64,000 nt of DNA from Sanghuangporus weigelae (lineage: Eukaryota > Basidiomycota > Agaricomycetes > Hymenochaetales > Hymenochaetaceae): the NCBI GenBank assembly GCA_033182465.1, contig CP137320.1, forward strand, positions 186,001 to 250,000, read 5' to 3'. The position numbers and the translations under genes were made by a program. Each line of letters begins with the position of its first letter. Position 1 is the first letter of the stretch. The notes under the pieces are model-generated. The model ran no database searches, had not been told where the DNA came from, and was given only the letters and a program-made list of their open reading frames with translations. Below are positions 1 to 15,080 of this stretch, piece after piece.

Positions 1-986
1 AAGAAATGGCTCTTTTAGTCCAATAGCGTGGAATGAAGACCGCAGGGTAACAATCGGCTTGTCAGTATTCGTGAAGTGTCCGAGGTGAGTAAGAACAATT
101 TTTGCAATACTAAGAAATAAATTGCAAGCGCGGTGAGTAGCATGAAAACGGAGATTGATGTATGCAACACCCAGAAGAAACGGCTTCCAGAAAGATTTGG
201 CGGGAAGGAAAGTAAATAAGATACGAGCTGGAGTTGGAGACTCGGGGACTTCGAAACGGAAGGGTTCGTCTCGATCAAGGTCAGAGCTTTCAGAATCGCT
301 CGTGTCTGCTTCTTGCGGAGATGTCGAAGTACTAGTGTTGCCGCCAGAGCCAAGTAAGTCCTCTTCAGAGCCTTGCGGGGTTCCAGGAGCTTGCTGATCT
401 GCCGGCAGTAAGTCAACGTCCATCGGGTCAACGTATAGATCTCCGTAATCGGATCCATTATTCTCAAAGTCATATATATCTATTGAATAGAAAAGTAAGT
501 TCATCTGGACGCAAACAGAACTAGGAGGAAAATGGCAAAATATTCATCAAGGATGTCAAGAGTTCAAACGGAAGTATTCAAGTTGGATTAAGTTAGGACG
601 CACCTTCGTTCGCAATCTGATGACTCTCTCTCATAGCTCCCATCTCCTGATCAGAATCATGAACGGTAATCCGGCTCGGCCCAGCCCCGCTGGATGAGGC
701 GTACATTTGTTGTTCGGGTGTTAAACTGAAGGTCGTTCTCCGCTCGATTCTTGGCTGCTTGACGATTAGACGGATCCGTGGAAGTTGTTTCGAGTTTTTC
801 TTGAAGGGTAACCGCTCTTGGTGTGATCTATACGTCGTGAAGGGCACGACCTTGCCTCGCGGACGACCAGACGACTCGACGCATTCTGGACAGTCACAAA
901 GTCGTTCGTTTCGTTTCTGTAAGGACAAGAATAAATTTAATCAGAAAATAGAAGAATATATGCACTGATGAACTTACCTTTGACAT
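1..986 (-). CDS. CACTA-type (Tnp2-like) transposon protein, N-terminal part
   Basis: I splice three exons on the minus strand: 986-978, 916-604 and 479 to the window edge. The joins keep frame and use clean GT/AG ends. The protein starts MSKKRNERLCDCPECV and has a Cys-rich C-x-C-x2-C head followed by a TTYRSH segment. A long acidic Ser/Asp-rich linker and a hydrophobic helical block (FHATHRACNLFLSIAKIVL) come next. This order is what N-termini of agaricomycete Tnp2/CACTA transposon proteins look like. The transposase core would lie beyond position 1 and cannot be seen. No stop interrupts the visible part, so the copy may be fairly young. Alternative: a domesticated or truncated derivative. 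Family call is by motif resemblance. Confidence 0.6.
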
Positions 987-1284
987 CTCCGTTGTAGACT
1001 ATCAGACCCTCTTAAGCAGCGGCGAAGGCGACGGCGTTCGACCACAGAGAGGCGTCGGCGGTGTCAAAGATCGGAGAGGTAAGAAGGGATCCAACTCGCG
1101 GCTAGACCTCCTGGACAGCTTGGTGCCGTGGGGGACAATTTGACCCGGAAGCACTGCTGCCGATCGGGATGCGCGCTCAGTCGTGGGGAGAGCTCAATCG
1201 TAAGGGCTATGGTATGATCCGCGTATAAAGGGGACGCCGCCGATAATGTACGAGACAGAGCCGCCGACGAGTCAAGATGTCGGC
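987..1284. other. GC-rich 5' flank of the CACTA-like element
   Basis: This stretch lies directly upstream of the transposon protein start and carries no convincing ORF. It is GC-rich with many CGACGG and GGCG motifs, as in the repeats that follow. It probably belongs to the untranslated leader or subterminal region of the element. I could not find a CACTA/TAGTG terminal inverted repeat that defines the element end. Confidence 0.4.
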
Positions 1285-1515
1285 GTCGCGAATAAGCAGT
1301 AGAGCGACGGCGCTGTCGAGTCCTGCGAGCGGCGGCGATTACTAGTAGAGCGACGGTACCGCCGATTACCAGGAGAGCGACGGTGTCGCCGATTGTCGAG
1401 AGGGCGATGGCGCTGCCGATTCCCCGGGAGAGCGGCGATGTCACCGATTACCAGGAGAGCGACGGTGTCGCCGATTGTCAAAAGGGGGATGGCGCTGCCG
1501 ATTCCCAGGACCGGG
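1285..1515. repeat. Degenerate ~27-bp tandem repeat, subterminal type
   Basis: About eight imperfect units of roughly 27 bases follow each other. Their core pattern is GCCGATT, a variable part, then GAGCGACGG or GGGCGATGG. A higher-order period of 82 bases is visible: the unit beginning GCCGATTACCAGGAGAGC at 1361 recurs at 1443. CACTA elements commonly carry short subterminal repeats bound by their own proteins, so position next to the Tnp2-like gene suggests that role. This is an inference. Confidence 0.6.
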
Positions 1516-2228
1516 GATAGCTCTGCCGATCACTTGCGCAGTGGCGAGTGGGCACGTGCCCCTGTTGTTCCCTTAAACGGGGGCGGCGTCTTGTGTCGGC
1601 ACACGATCTTCGGCGGAGGCAATAGAGAGCAAAAGGGCTAATAGAGACGAGAGGAGTGCACTAAGATCTATTCTGAACTACTGCTTCTGAACACTACATA
1701 CATGATGTCTATATATACTGGGGAATGCTGGGGAAGAGCGTCACAGAGGCGGTGACAGTGACGGCGTGTCACAGGCGTGCAATCGGTGCGGACCCGAAGA
1801 TCGGGGCGCGCCGCGAAGCTGCCAAGACACGGGCGCGCGCTGATCGGGCTGGCGGTGATTGGCGCGGCGCATCATCATCGGGCGCGCTCAGATCGCTAAG
1901 TGGTCGCACCACACGAATATGAAACGTCAGGGGAGGCAATAATACTAAAAGGGGAATACGCGAGTGGCCGCCACGTCCGACAATCGGACTCAGCGCACGA
2001 ACCAGCATAGTATGAACATGAAACGTGGTACCTGGGACCTTGTAAAACCACTACCCGACGTCGGATAAGCCAATCAACAGGAGCCGACGAATATTCCATC
2101 GGCTATACGGTTCGATATCCTTCCGCCGCCGTAGCCGATACATCCGCTGCAACGTTCCAGGCGCCCGTGTATCAGAAAGTGCGGCTGGCCAAGCATACTC
2201 GGTTTGGGAAGTCTTCGAAGGACGGGAG
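1516..2228. other. GC-rich non-coding stretch between two repeat blocks
   Basis: Short ORFs here are overlapping, compositionally biased and lack splice-supported extensions. No gene is supported. The base composition matches the flanking repeat blocks more than the host genes to the right. Confidence 0.4.
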
Positions 2229-2544
2229 GCGGCGGACGTATTGGTTGAGCCGCGAATCAAGGAGCAGCGGTTTGGAAGGTCTTAAGGAGCGGCGGAGGTG
2301 TAGCGGTCGCCGCACGATGGTATACTGTACGGAGTACTGAGGGGCCTGTACCGACGTACCGGTACAGGCAAGTGCGGCGCACTACAGCGGCGGACGTATT
2401 GGTTGAGCCGCGAATCAAGGAGCGGCGGTTTGGAAGGTCTTAAGGAGCGGCGGAGGTGTAGCGGTCGCCGCACGATGGTATACTGTACGGAGTACTGAGG
2501 GGCCTGTACCGACGTACCGGTACAGGCAAGTGCGGCGCACTACA
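2229..2544. repeat. 158-bp direct tandem duplication with nested palindromes
   Basis: Two near-identical copies lie at about 2229-2386 and 2387-2544. Both begin GCGGCGGACGTATTGG and end GTGCGGCGCACTACA. The only difference I see is GGAGCAGCGG versus GGAGCGGCGG. Each copy contains the dyads GTACTGTACGGAGTAC-like and GTACCGACGTACCGGTAC, rich in GTAC. The near-perfect identity points to a recent duplication. It may be part of the subterminal region of the adjacent CACTA-like element. Confidence 0.85.
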
Positions 2545-2640
2545 CCGTTCCACGCGAGGTGATGGTTAAGAAGAAGGAGAGGACGCGACACATCAAAGTT
2601 TAAGTCAAACGACGCATGCAGCACGCAGTCAGCTGAATTT

Positions 2641-3019
2641 AGAACACCTTTCGGTGCGTCACGCAGATCTTGATAGACATTGTAATCTTATCTTTCAATC
2701 GACCTTGATAGGCATTATCGGCAATGACTATTATAGGGTATTATAGATCATCTGATTTTTTATCATGGAGGCACGTGTCAAGACATTCTGGGACGGAACC
2801 TAGACAGGTATTACAAAGATAATATATTCCTGCCTACATTACAAATTGACCAGCTAATCTAAACCTATACAGAAAAATATTCTCCCAGGCAACCTCGACT
2901 TATCTGAACCGACCGCTCTAGATATACCCGACACGCGGTGCGGGTTCTTGCCAGCACGAACTTTCGTCCGTCTTCTGACCGCCTAATCTATCAGACCATA
3001 TTTCGACATGCGAGAAAAG
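2641..3019. other. Non-coding stretch
   Basis: AT-richer than the repeat block to its left. I see no ORF of note, no repeat and no RNA gene. Confidence 0.4.
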
Positions 3020-3755
3020 TCATGACTTACAAGGTTCAACATGAACTTGCAGAGGTCTTCGAGATTCTTTGATGCTTTCCCACTAGTTTTATCTCATCCC
3101 TATGGCATAACCCGGAGAATGAGACTTAGACAGAGAAGTTGTAGATCGAGGTGACTGCAGCGTGTGCCGAGATCAACGCAGCCTGGACCCGGTAGCACCA
3201 GTTGATCTAGCTCTGACATCTCTGAGACGCCTGTTCACCTTGCTTGCGATAGTTGCCAGGCCCTCGGTAGACGAGCCTCCATTCTGACTAACTTCTCATC
3301 CAGACGGTTCGGTATCAATGCCACCAGCTGTATTCACGCTTTTCTAGCTGTTATCCTTCAGCATAAAGTCCATGCACAAGAATCTGGGTCTCACAGGAAG
3401 TTCCGATGAGACGAATATCTAAGCGCTCAGCTCTGTCTCGCGTACACTCGCATTTAGCACCACGTTCATTCGATATTTCCGTACGTGTTCATTTCGACTT
3501 TCGTAGTCGTCTGAGCGCTCGACTGCTCCCGGATATAAGACTAAATTTAATTGCGTACAGATCACGACTTGGGATTCTATGACTAATTTTGTCAAGAGTA
3601 GCGGATGTCGAGCATCTCGATTTTAGCAATCGAATACGTTCTGTAAGTGGAGGAAAAGAATAATCGTGCGCACGGCCATCAAATATCTCGTGAGTGATGA
3701 GTTTAGGGCCGGATCGTTTACTTTCTCGCGTCATAGTCGCGACGACTGCTAACAT
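3020..3755 (-). pseudogene. Decayed partial copy of RPN6
   Basis: Several minus-strand segments line up, in order, with exons of the intact RPN6 gene at 4205-6064. Segment 3480-3400 reads like [10 protein letters not shown]...ERLDIRLIG but with a TGA in place of the Trp codon. Around 3290 it reads RLDEKLV...EARL. Around 3190-3145 it reads AALISAHAAVTSIY, against [14 protein letters not shown] in the gene. Around 3070-3030 it reads CKFMLNL followed by a retained GTAAGT donor. Internal sequence has been lost, including most of the segment after exon 5. A possible degenerate start (MLAVVATM against MAAVALDKM) lies at about 3755. Stops and frame changes rule out function. Confidence 0.65.
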
Positions 3756-4204
3756 GCCTTCTACATCCTAGATTTTTTATAAATTCATCCACTATCACCT
3801 TTGCACAGATTAAGTCTAACAGGATTGAGTCTCATAGCATAGACCTCCAGCATGGTATCATAGTAATATCACGCTATTTCACATAGCCAAGCGCAGTACA
3901 ACTAGGGGAATTTTCCCAGTCCATTCTGGTTCATAGATTTATCGAGATCATACGCTATTCCACAGCTATCAATGCCAACTGCGTCAATTTCGCTTGGAAA
4001 GGCTGTGCTTTTCTGTCTGACCGAGCTAAATTGGTGGTTCATTGACGCACGATCAAAGCCGAAAACGGGGAACGGAGCTATGGTTTCGAAAACTTGTCTG
4101 GCTCCTAGCGACGTTCCCTGTATGGGCTAGATGTGGCAATCAGAAACAACCGTTGTAAAATAAATAATCATTGAATAACAGAACACATCATAGTCTACAG
4201 CAAA
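3756..4204. other. Non-coding stretch downstream of RPN6
   Basis: No ORF, repeat or RNA gene is evident. It contains the RPN6 3' flank and decayed sequence up to the RPN6 pseudogene. Confidence 0.4.
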
Positions 4205-6064
4205 TTATGCAATTTTCGTTGCCTGTAGAAAGGTGTAAGCTCGAGGAATAGGCGTAGCCAATTATAAAGGTCACCTTTTCAAATAAGGACTCGACAACCT
4301 TTCCGACCTCCTCTACGGTCTGGATGGCTGCATTATAAGTTCCCTGGTCAAGAAGTTAGATCACTTTCATGACGAAAGCCGACTTTAGCCCCACATACAT
4401 CGCTCTTCGTCTCGTCAAATACAAGTAGGCATCCACGTCCTTGATCTAAGACACCGTGGAATACCTTATCCAGAATCATCTTCGAGATCCTAAGATTAAA
4501 TATGGTAAGCATTGCAAAATATGAGATGTAGATGAAAAGCTCACTTTGTCTCCACTTCCTGCCTGCTTTGACCCACCTGTCGCGCAACGTACTCCACCTC
4601 CACGATCGAGTAAGGTTCGATGATACGCAAGAGGTTCTGTTCTAGTAAGGTATCGTATAGAGTGGCAAGGTGTGTTCGGATAGTCGGATCGGATGAAAGC
4701 TCTGTAATTCGATTTAGTAAAGAAATGGGAGAATGAGGGAGAAACGGGAAGAGACCTTGGTGGTATTCTCGTAAGACTCTTTCGAAATCCGCAAGATTAC
4801 GGTTCTTATGAGCACGAGCAATTGCGCGCATACACTCGACCTCGCGAAGATCGGCGTACTTCTGTGCGAGTTTCATGGACAGAAGCGCTGTAACATCTTC
4901 CGGCTATGAGGTAAATCAGGCGGCTTTCTAACAAACGAACTCAACAGACCAATACTTACGAGGTTCAGCATGATCTTGCAGAGAAGCATGTACTTGAGCG
5001 GAGTTAATGCTTTCCCGCTGTCTTCGTTTGATTCCTGCGGGAGCATGCATTTAATGGAAAGTAGAGTGAAGTTGAAGTTGTACTTAGAAGACCGCACCAC
5101 TTGGCTCGATAGATTCTCGAACGTCTCATAGAAATACGAGTACGCTGTAGTGTAATCCTTGTCCTCCGCATGCAAAATACCCGACTGAAGGTCGAGCTGG
5201 GCTTGTAAATGTGGCGGACAGTATATTGAATTGGCCGCCGTACGCGCCGAGGTCAACGCGGCCTTCAAGACAGATTCATTAGGCTCATCTAGTTCGTCAC
5301 ATATTAAGGAGACACACACATACCTTACTTTTCGGTAGATTGCCCGTTGCTCGGTAAACGCGACTTTCAAGGAGATGCACCTCAGTAAGTACCAGCTTGT
5401 CGTCTAATCTCTTCAGTTCCGTGAGTAATGTTTCGATCAGGGCTAATGCTTCCTTGTATTTAAGTGTCTCTAGCTGTCTATCCTCACAAGGAATTCAGCA
5501 TAAGTTTCAAGCGTAGCGAGGTCTTGGTCACGCACATTCCAACCAGACGTGTCTCTAGACTGTGTTTCAAGAATATTCGCTTTTCTGACCGCGCCCATTC
5601 AATATTCTCATGCAGCACGTCCATAAGTGTCTCTTTCGAGTTTGGTATAGGAGTAAAGAAGTCAAGCAATGTGCGGACTACCATGGTATGAGATTCTCGT
5701 TCAGTATCTCGCTGCAAGGATGCTCACTGAGTTTTGCCGTCTTCGCTTTCGCAGTTGATGACATGAAGGATCGTGAAAGGACAATGACCTGCGCGAGACC
5801 ATTGGCATCTCTGGGCGCCGAAAGTCAGTCCTTAAGTTAGACAATATACAGGATACCGACATACTTGTTGTCTCTGTATAGCTCCCCAAGACTAACCAGA
5901 GCGGATTCCTGCACTCGCAGATTGCTCTCTCGTTCCGCCTGTGAACCCTGAGCTTGCGCACTCGTCTCGAGGATGCGGCGATACAGATCCTCTGCTCGTT
6001 TAGGGTCTGTCGAGCACACGGCTCGCGCCTCAGCAAGCATTTTATCAAGAGCCACCGCCGCCAT
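4205..6064 (-). CDS. RPN6: 26S proteasome lid subunit Rpn6 (PSMD11)
   Basis: Non-ATPase lid subunit that clamps lid to core in the 26S proteasome. Eleven exons join in frame: 6064-5865, 5810-5728, 5677-5532, 5473-5324, 5262-5101, 5034-4960, 4903-4756, 4701-4545, 4489-4399, 4343-4275 and 4222-4205. They give a protein of about 432 residues, the usual length for the family. Recognisable blocks include [60 protein letters not shown], the PCI-domain part [19 protein letters not shown] and the tail [14 protein letters not shown], ending [16 protein letters not shown]. The donor after exon 5 is the least certain join. The start at 6064 gives the expected N-terminus and faces the RPN7 gene. Confidence 0.96.
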
Positions 6065-6300
6065 GTTTCGAAGTTAGCAATGGACACGTCTGAAGGGAGG
6101 AGACTATATGAAATGAAGAGGACAGGACGAGATTTGACCAGGATGTTGTACGCGTACGCGTCTCGACTGAAAGAGGAAAGTCTTTCCCATCTCTGACGCG
6201 TCGGATTACGCGTCGCCATCGCTCAAGCTCAGACTCGTTGTCCTCGTCCAGCTGCTACTTGACTTTCTGCTCGAACCTTTGTCTGATTGTTGTGTGAAAA
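6065..6300. promoter_or_regulatory. Shared bidirectional promoter of RPN6 and RPN7 with four ACGCGT boxes
   Basis: Only 236 bases separate the two divergent start codons. The hexamer ACGCGT occurs at 6150-6155, 6156-6161, 6196-6201 and 6208-6213, all within 64 bases. In ascomycete yeasts ACGCGT is the MCB element bound by the MBF (Mbp1/Swi6) family. Whether the same factor acts here is inference. Confidence 0.7.
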
Positions 6301-7785
6301 ATGGCAGAAGAAGTTGTTCTTCCGATCCCAAACCTCGAGCTTCCGCAAGCCCACTTTACCTTGACCCAACCACAACTGGGGCACTTACACCAAGATGCAC
6401 TCAAGATTCTTCTGCAGGGTATTGAGAAGGATCGTGAGTACTCAATAAGTGCTTAACCTCGTCAGACTTTAAAGCCAAATCGCTAGAGATGGCGCCTTAT
6501 TACCGTGCTCTCATTGCATTACAGCAACCGCCAACATCTCCGGGCTCTCCAGTTTCACCAACCACGCCGCGACAGCAAATACCATTACCAGAAGACAACG
6601 CCCTATTAGAGCGAATGGATGCGGCCAACTCCGAAGAGCTAAAAAAGCTAGACGAACGACTTGAGGAGGCTCAGAAGACGGAGGGGGAGAGTGAGATAGC
6701 AGATGCATTACGAGCACGGGCAAATTATCTGACGAGGATCGGGGACAAAGTATGCATACCCTGACAAATGGGCGGTATCCAGTCTCTAAAAGTTTTTCCC
6801 TTAGGATAAATCTGTAGCAGCTCAGGAACTGGCTTTCGAGAAGACCCCTGGCGTCGGTTCAAAAATCGACATCGTCCTCACGCTCGTAAGGATAGGTTTC
6901 TTCTTTGGAGATCACGTCCTCATATCCAAGAACCTCACTCGGGCAGAAGAGTACGCCTCCATATCACCTTTGTAAGACTTTCTGTCCCTACTGACTCTCG
7001 CCACGCAGATTGATTGAGAAAGGCGGAGACTGGGATCGACGAAATCGGCTTAAAGTGTATCAAGGACTTCATTCGCTCTCCATCAGACAATTCAAGCCTG
7101 CGTGCGATCTCTTCGTGGATGCACTATCTACTTTCACGGCCACAGAACTTCTGAACTACAACGACTTCGTAGCTCTGACAATGATTGCTGGCGCCTTGAC
7201 GCTAAAACGACCCGATCTCAAAAAGAAGGTTCGTACCGCGAATATACTCTAAAGCAATTGATTCTGATTTGGACATAGATCATCTCCGCGCCTGAGGTCA
7301 TACAGGTCATCCAGGAGCTTCCCATACTCGCCGATCTCACGAAGTCTCTGTATGACTGTGTATATGATAAATTCTTCATCGCACTTGGTACGCCGTGATT
7401 TATTTGTTTATCCAAAGTAATATTGAAAGAAGTGGAAACAGCGCGGCTAGAACAAACGCATCTCATCCCTTCCCGCGTTCTCAATCCCCATGCTCGATAT
7501 TATGTACGCGAGATGCGCATCCTCGCATATGCCCAGCTACTCGAAAGTTACCGAAGTCTAACACTCGAGAGCCTCGCCACAGCTTTCGGCGTTTCTGTCG
7601 CCTTCATGGACAATGAGCTCTCAAGGTTTATCGCTCTCGGCCGCTTAAATTGCACTATAGATCGCGTGCATGGAGTCGTAGAAACAAACAGACCGAGCGC
7701 CAAGAATACTCAATACGAAACGGTCATCCGACAAGGAGACATCCTTCTAAACTCAATTCAAAAGCTTAGTAAAGTGTTGTATTGA
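6301..7785 (+). CDS. RPN7: 26S proteasome lid subunit Rpn7 (PSMD6)
   Basis: PCI-domain lid subunit of the 26S proteasome. Six exons join in frame: 6301-6433, 6466-6749, 6805-6950, 7009-7228, 7279-7387 and 7418-7785. They give about 419 residues. The start [19 protein letters not shown] is typical of the fungal protein. The middle carries the family blocks [20 protein letters not shown] and [20 protein letters not shown]. The C-terminal PCI winged helix reads [20 protein letters not shown], then [12 protein letters not shown] and [10 protein letters not shown], and the tail is [15 protein letters not shown]. The gene is divergent from RPN6, another PCI lid subunit, so co-expression from the shared promoter is likely. 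Confidence 0.97.
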
Positions 7786-8274
7786 GCGGGTAATCCATGC
7801 ACTGCTGGAGCTTCTATTATTAATCGGACAATAGGACGAAGGTAGGGTAAATGGTAGTTGTAGATCGTTTTCTAGGTTTTGGGAAGGCTCCGTGTATGAC
7901 CATCCTTCTCTGACCTTGCTTGTTACGGTTTGTTCGATTCATGAAATTGTAATAGCTCTTGATTTCAAATTGCCTTTAAGCTCTGATTCCGGCGGCTCGG
8001 CGTGTTCATTGCTGGCAAAGAACATGCTTGTGATCTACTCAGCATCTCTTCATTGTAACTCGTGCGGCTCTCCGCATTTATCGCATACTATAGTGCAGGG
8101 TTTGGTTTCCGAAAGGGTATACGTCCCGGAACGAGCTCCTCGGTCATACGGTAAACCTACAAGGGCAAGCATATCCAGCTCGTAGCTACAACATTAGAGA
8201 TTCGTCACCGCAATGGAAGACAAAGTAATCGATTTCCGCAGAGCTCAAGAACAAAATTCTATCATTAGCCTATT
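7786..8274. other. Intergenic, between convergent RPN7 and carboxylesterase genes
   Basis: Both neighbouring genes end into this space, so it should hold their 3' untranslated regions and terminators. I see no further gene or repeat. Confidence 0.5.
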
Positions 8275-10500
<2,226 letters not shown>

Positions 10501-11281
10501 GTCTGTCGGTTTGGATCCTTCCGGATCCCATTTCGATGCATTTATACGAGAAAATAATCTCATCTAAGAATACGTAGTGCTTCGGCACCTTCTGCTAGCA
10601 CAGCGGATTGCCGAGCAGTAACGCAAGCATTATACGCATCAACGGCCGACCGAATTACTAAGGTGTCCATCAGCGGACAGAGCTGCGCAATACCCGCTTT
10701 CACATTCCATCTAGGATAGCTTACCAAGTCCTAAACATCTCCATACCATACTAAGAGGAGCAGAGGTTTCGAAATGTCGTGGGAGTTGATAGGCAAGCTG
10801 TGGTTCCGAATGTACAGTTCGCAACCGGGAGGATTGGCTCGATAGAGGAGAACATACTGACAATGGGATTCAAGACGCGATCATGTCATCAATCCAGGTG
10901 AAAGACTAAACATTCGCACAATGCTCCTCCGATTGCTCTCACACAGGATTGCGACCGCGAACTTCCACAATAAGGACTCCGACGTCAGGCTGTACGCAGA
11001 CAGGGCTGTCGGGCATGACACGGATTCCGAAGATGCTGGGGTATCAGCTAAGCGTCGCATGCTGCAAACAGAGGCTTCGTAAAGCAGCTTCCCGTTCTTC
11101 CCTTTGACCAGGATAAGTCTTCCATCAGTTGTTGTAAGAGTACGCATTCGTCGCATATCTGAATGATTACATGATAAGATTATAAGGCAAGATAAACAAA
11201 GGGAGGAAATAATGTATCAGACTATGCTTGCTGAATCGTAAACATGGACCTTAGCGCCTTTCTTATGTTCAAACTAAGAGC
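10501..11281. other. Intergenic between tandem carboxylesterases
   Basis: Holds the promoter of copy 1 and the 3' flank of copy 2. A minus-strand ORF of 91 codons (10881-11156) has no recognisable domain and no supporting exons, so I do not call it a gene. Confidence 0.4.
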
Positions 11282-13456
<2,175 letters not shown>

Positions 13457-13813
13457 TTTGCTTTATATTAGAACCGTTTGCCAAGTTCAATACCTGACCT
13501 TGCCAGGTGACACTACGACGACTGCCTAGGGCATGGATAAAATGACGTATAACCTCTTCTGCGCACGTCACGCGCTAAAGAGAGGGCGCATCATTTGTTA
13601 TTGGGCGCTTTACGCTACGGACTGCGATCTGTCAATATAGAAAAGGGACAAGCCCGAATTTCGGGCATTATAAGAGATCGGCATTTTCCCACGCAGTGTA
13701 CCGCTTATTTATTTACGAAGAAACTCATCGCGGTGATTCGATTCGCGACACTCACGAGCCAAGAGTTAGCTCGCCTATGCACTCGTGATTCAAAGAATAT
13801 TTGCGATGAACTT
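13457..13813. other. Intergenic
   Basis: Promoter side of carboxylesterase copy 2 and 3' flank of the SGNH esterase. A plus-strand ORF beginning at 13595 overlaps the SGNH gene antisense and looks spurious. Confidence 0.4.
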
Positions 13814-14841
13814 CTAGCCGAAAACTACCTCGACTTCCTCATCTACGCGCTCATTCTGTTTCACTGCGGACAAGAAATCTCTGACACTCTGAGCAATGAG
13901 CCTGTGCACTTCTGTCGTAGGATGCAGCCTGTCGAACCATATTCCCCCTCCGGGTTTATCTGGATCGCCTCTGTCAAACCCATGAGCAACAGGATCATCT
14001 AGGACTTCGCTGAACAGGTTCCATGACGAGAAAATGAAGACTGATGCGTCAGGTTGTTCGCGAACAAAACCGCATGCGTCGGAGTGCAGAACTGTATTCC
14101 AGGTGCGATACGGATCCTGACGAGCTGTTGAGGCTTTCTTCTCTACAATAGCTTTAGCATTGTAAGAGTATTACGACAGAGCTGTGAAACCCATACGACG
14201 TCGAGAAATAGGCGCGCGTAAAATCGGAGGAGCGTTGAAGAACAAGAAGTTCCGCGCACCATGCTTATACAGCTCCTCGATTATTTTAAATAGAATATCC
14301 ACGCTTTCAGCCGGATCAAGGCCGTGCGCGACGTCATTGACGCCAATGAAAATGGCTAAACAGGGGATTTCAACGAGATTACAAGAATCGTTCAAGAGAC
14401 TTACAGAATAGAGAATCTTCGGCGGACCAAGGCGCCCATGAAGGCTTCGTCGCAGCACTTTTGAGAAACTGGTCGTAGACTTGCGATCGTACTCCATCGA
14501 CTATCGCTCCACCTTTTGCATAGTCGAACACTAATAATGGATCGGTATCTCCTGAGCCTGACGGACAGAATTCACGAGCCATGTATCCGACCCAGTTTGA
14601 TTTACCCCCGCCTGCGTATGTTATGCCAGGGAAAGGCACGCCAAGTGGTTGCGCCTTCGTTGGGTGAGGACATTCTGAATCATATCCAACGTCACAGAAG
14701 GATGCTCCGCTTGTATTCAGGATGAATATTGTTCAGTATATATTAATTCATAGACAGAGAGGACTGTTCTCACAATACGAAGAGGTATCTGAGAGCTTTG
14801 TAACCGCCCCAGTGTCGACCTGTTAGGACAAGTGAGTCCAT
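13814..14841 (-). CDS. SGNH/GDSL esterase (CE16-like), tandem copy A
   Basis: SGNH-fold acyl esterase resembling fungal CE16 acetylesterases. The start at 14841 gives MDSLVLTGRHWGGYKALRYL. An intron then splits the GDSL block, restored as FVFGASFCDVGYD (Ser nucleophile). Block II lies in the DYAKGGAIVDGVRSQV region. Block III is intact as IFIGVNDVAHGLDP (Gly and Asn). Block V is GGGIWFDRLHPT (Asp-x-x-His). The NFLFFNAPPILRAP segment is typical of the family. The protein ends EVEVVFG at 13814. There is no clear signal peptide. Its close paralogue follows at 15081-16127 on the same strand, and a third copy lies at 61357-62389. Confidence 0.85.
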
Positions 14842-15080
14842 TGTAGTGGACTTCATGCGTTCGCGTCAAGGATATACTGTAGAACGACGAACACATGTAT
14901 TCGAGTCACAATCTAGTCCTCACGTGGTGATTTATCGAAGGTGTCATTCAAAGTCTGGTTCTGTGCGGACTTGCGGGGAACTCGGGAATTCACATCCTCT
15001 CCGTGCATTTATCATGCCGGCTCGCAATGCGTCAGATGGATGTCTATGTATTGCTGACTGCCAGGCGGCTCCATTCTACC

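Noticed and set aside
2535-2545. CACTAC sequence as the terminal inverted repeat of the CACTA element
   Set aside because: It points the wrong way for a minus-strand element and occurs inside both copies of the 158-base repeat, so it does not mark an end.
10881-11156. 91-codon minus-strand ORF between the two carboxylesterases
   Set aside because: No recognisable domain, no neighbouring exons, and composition like intergenic sequence.
13595-14002. 135-codon plus-strand ORF
   Set aside because: It lies antisense to the 3' end of the SGNH esterase, has no domain and no splice support.
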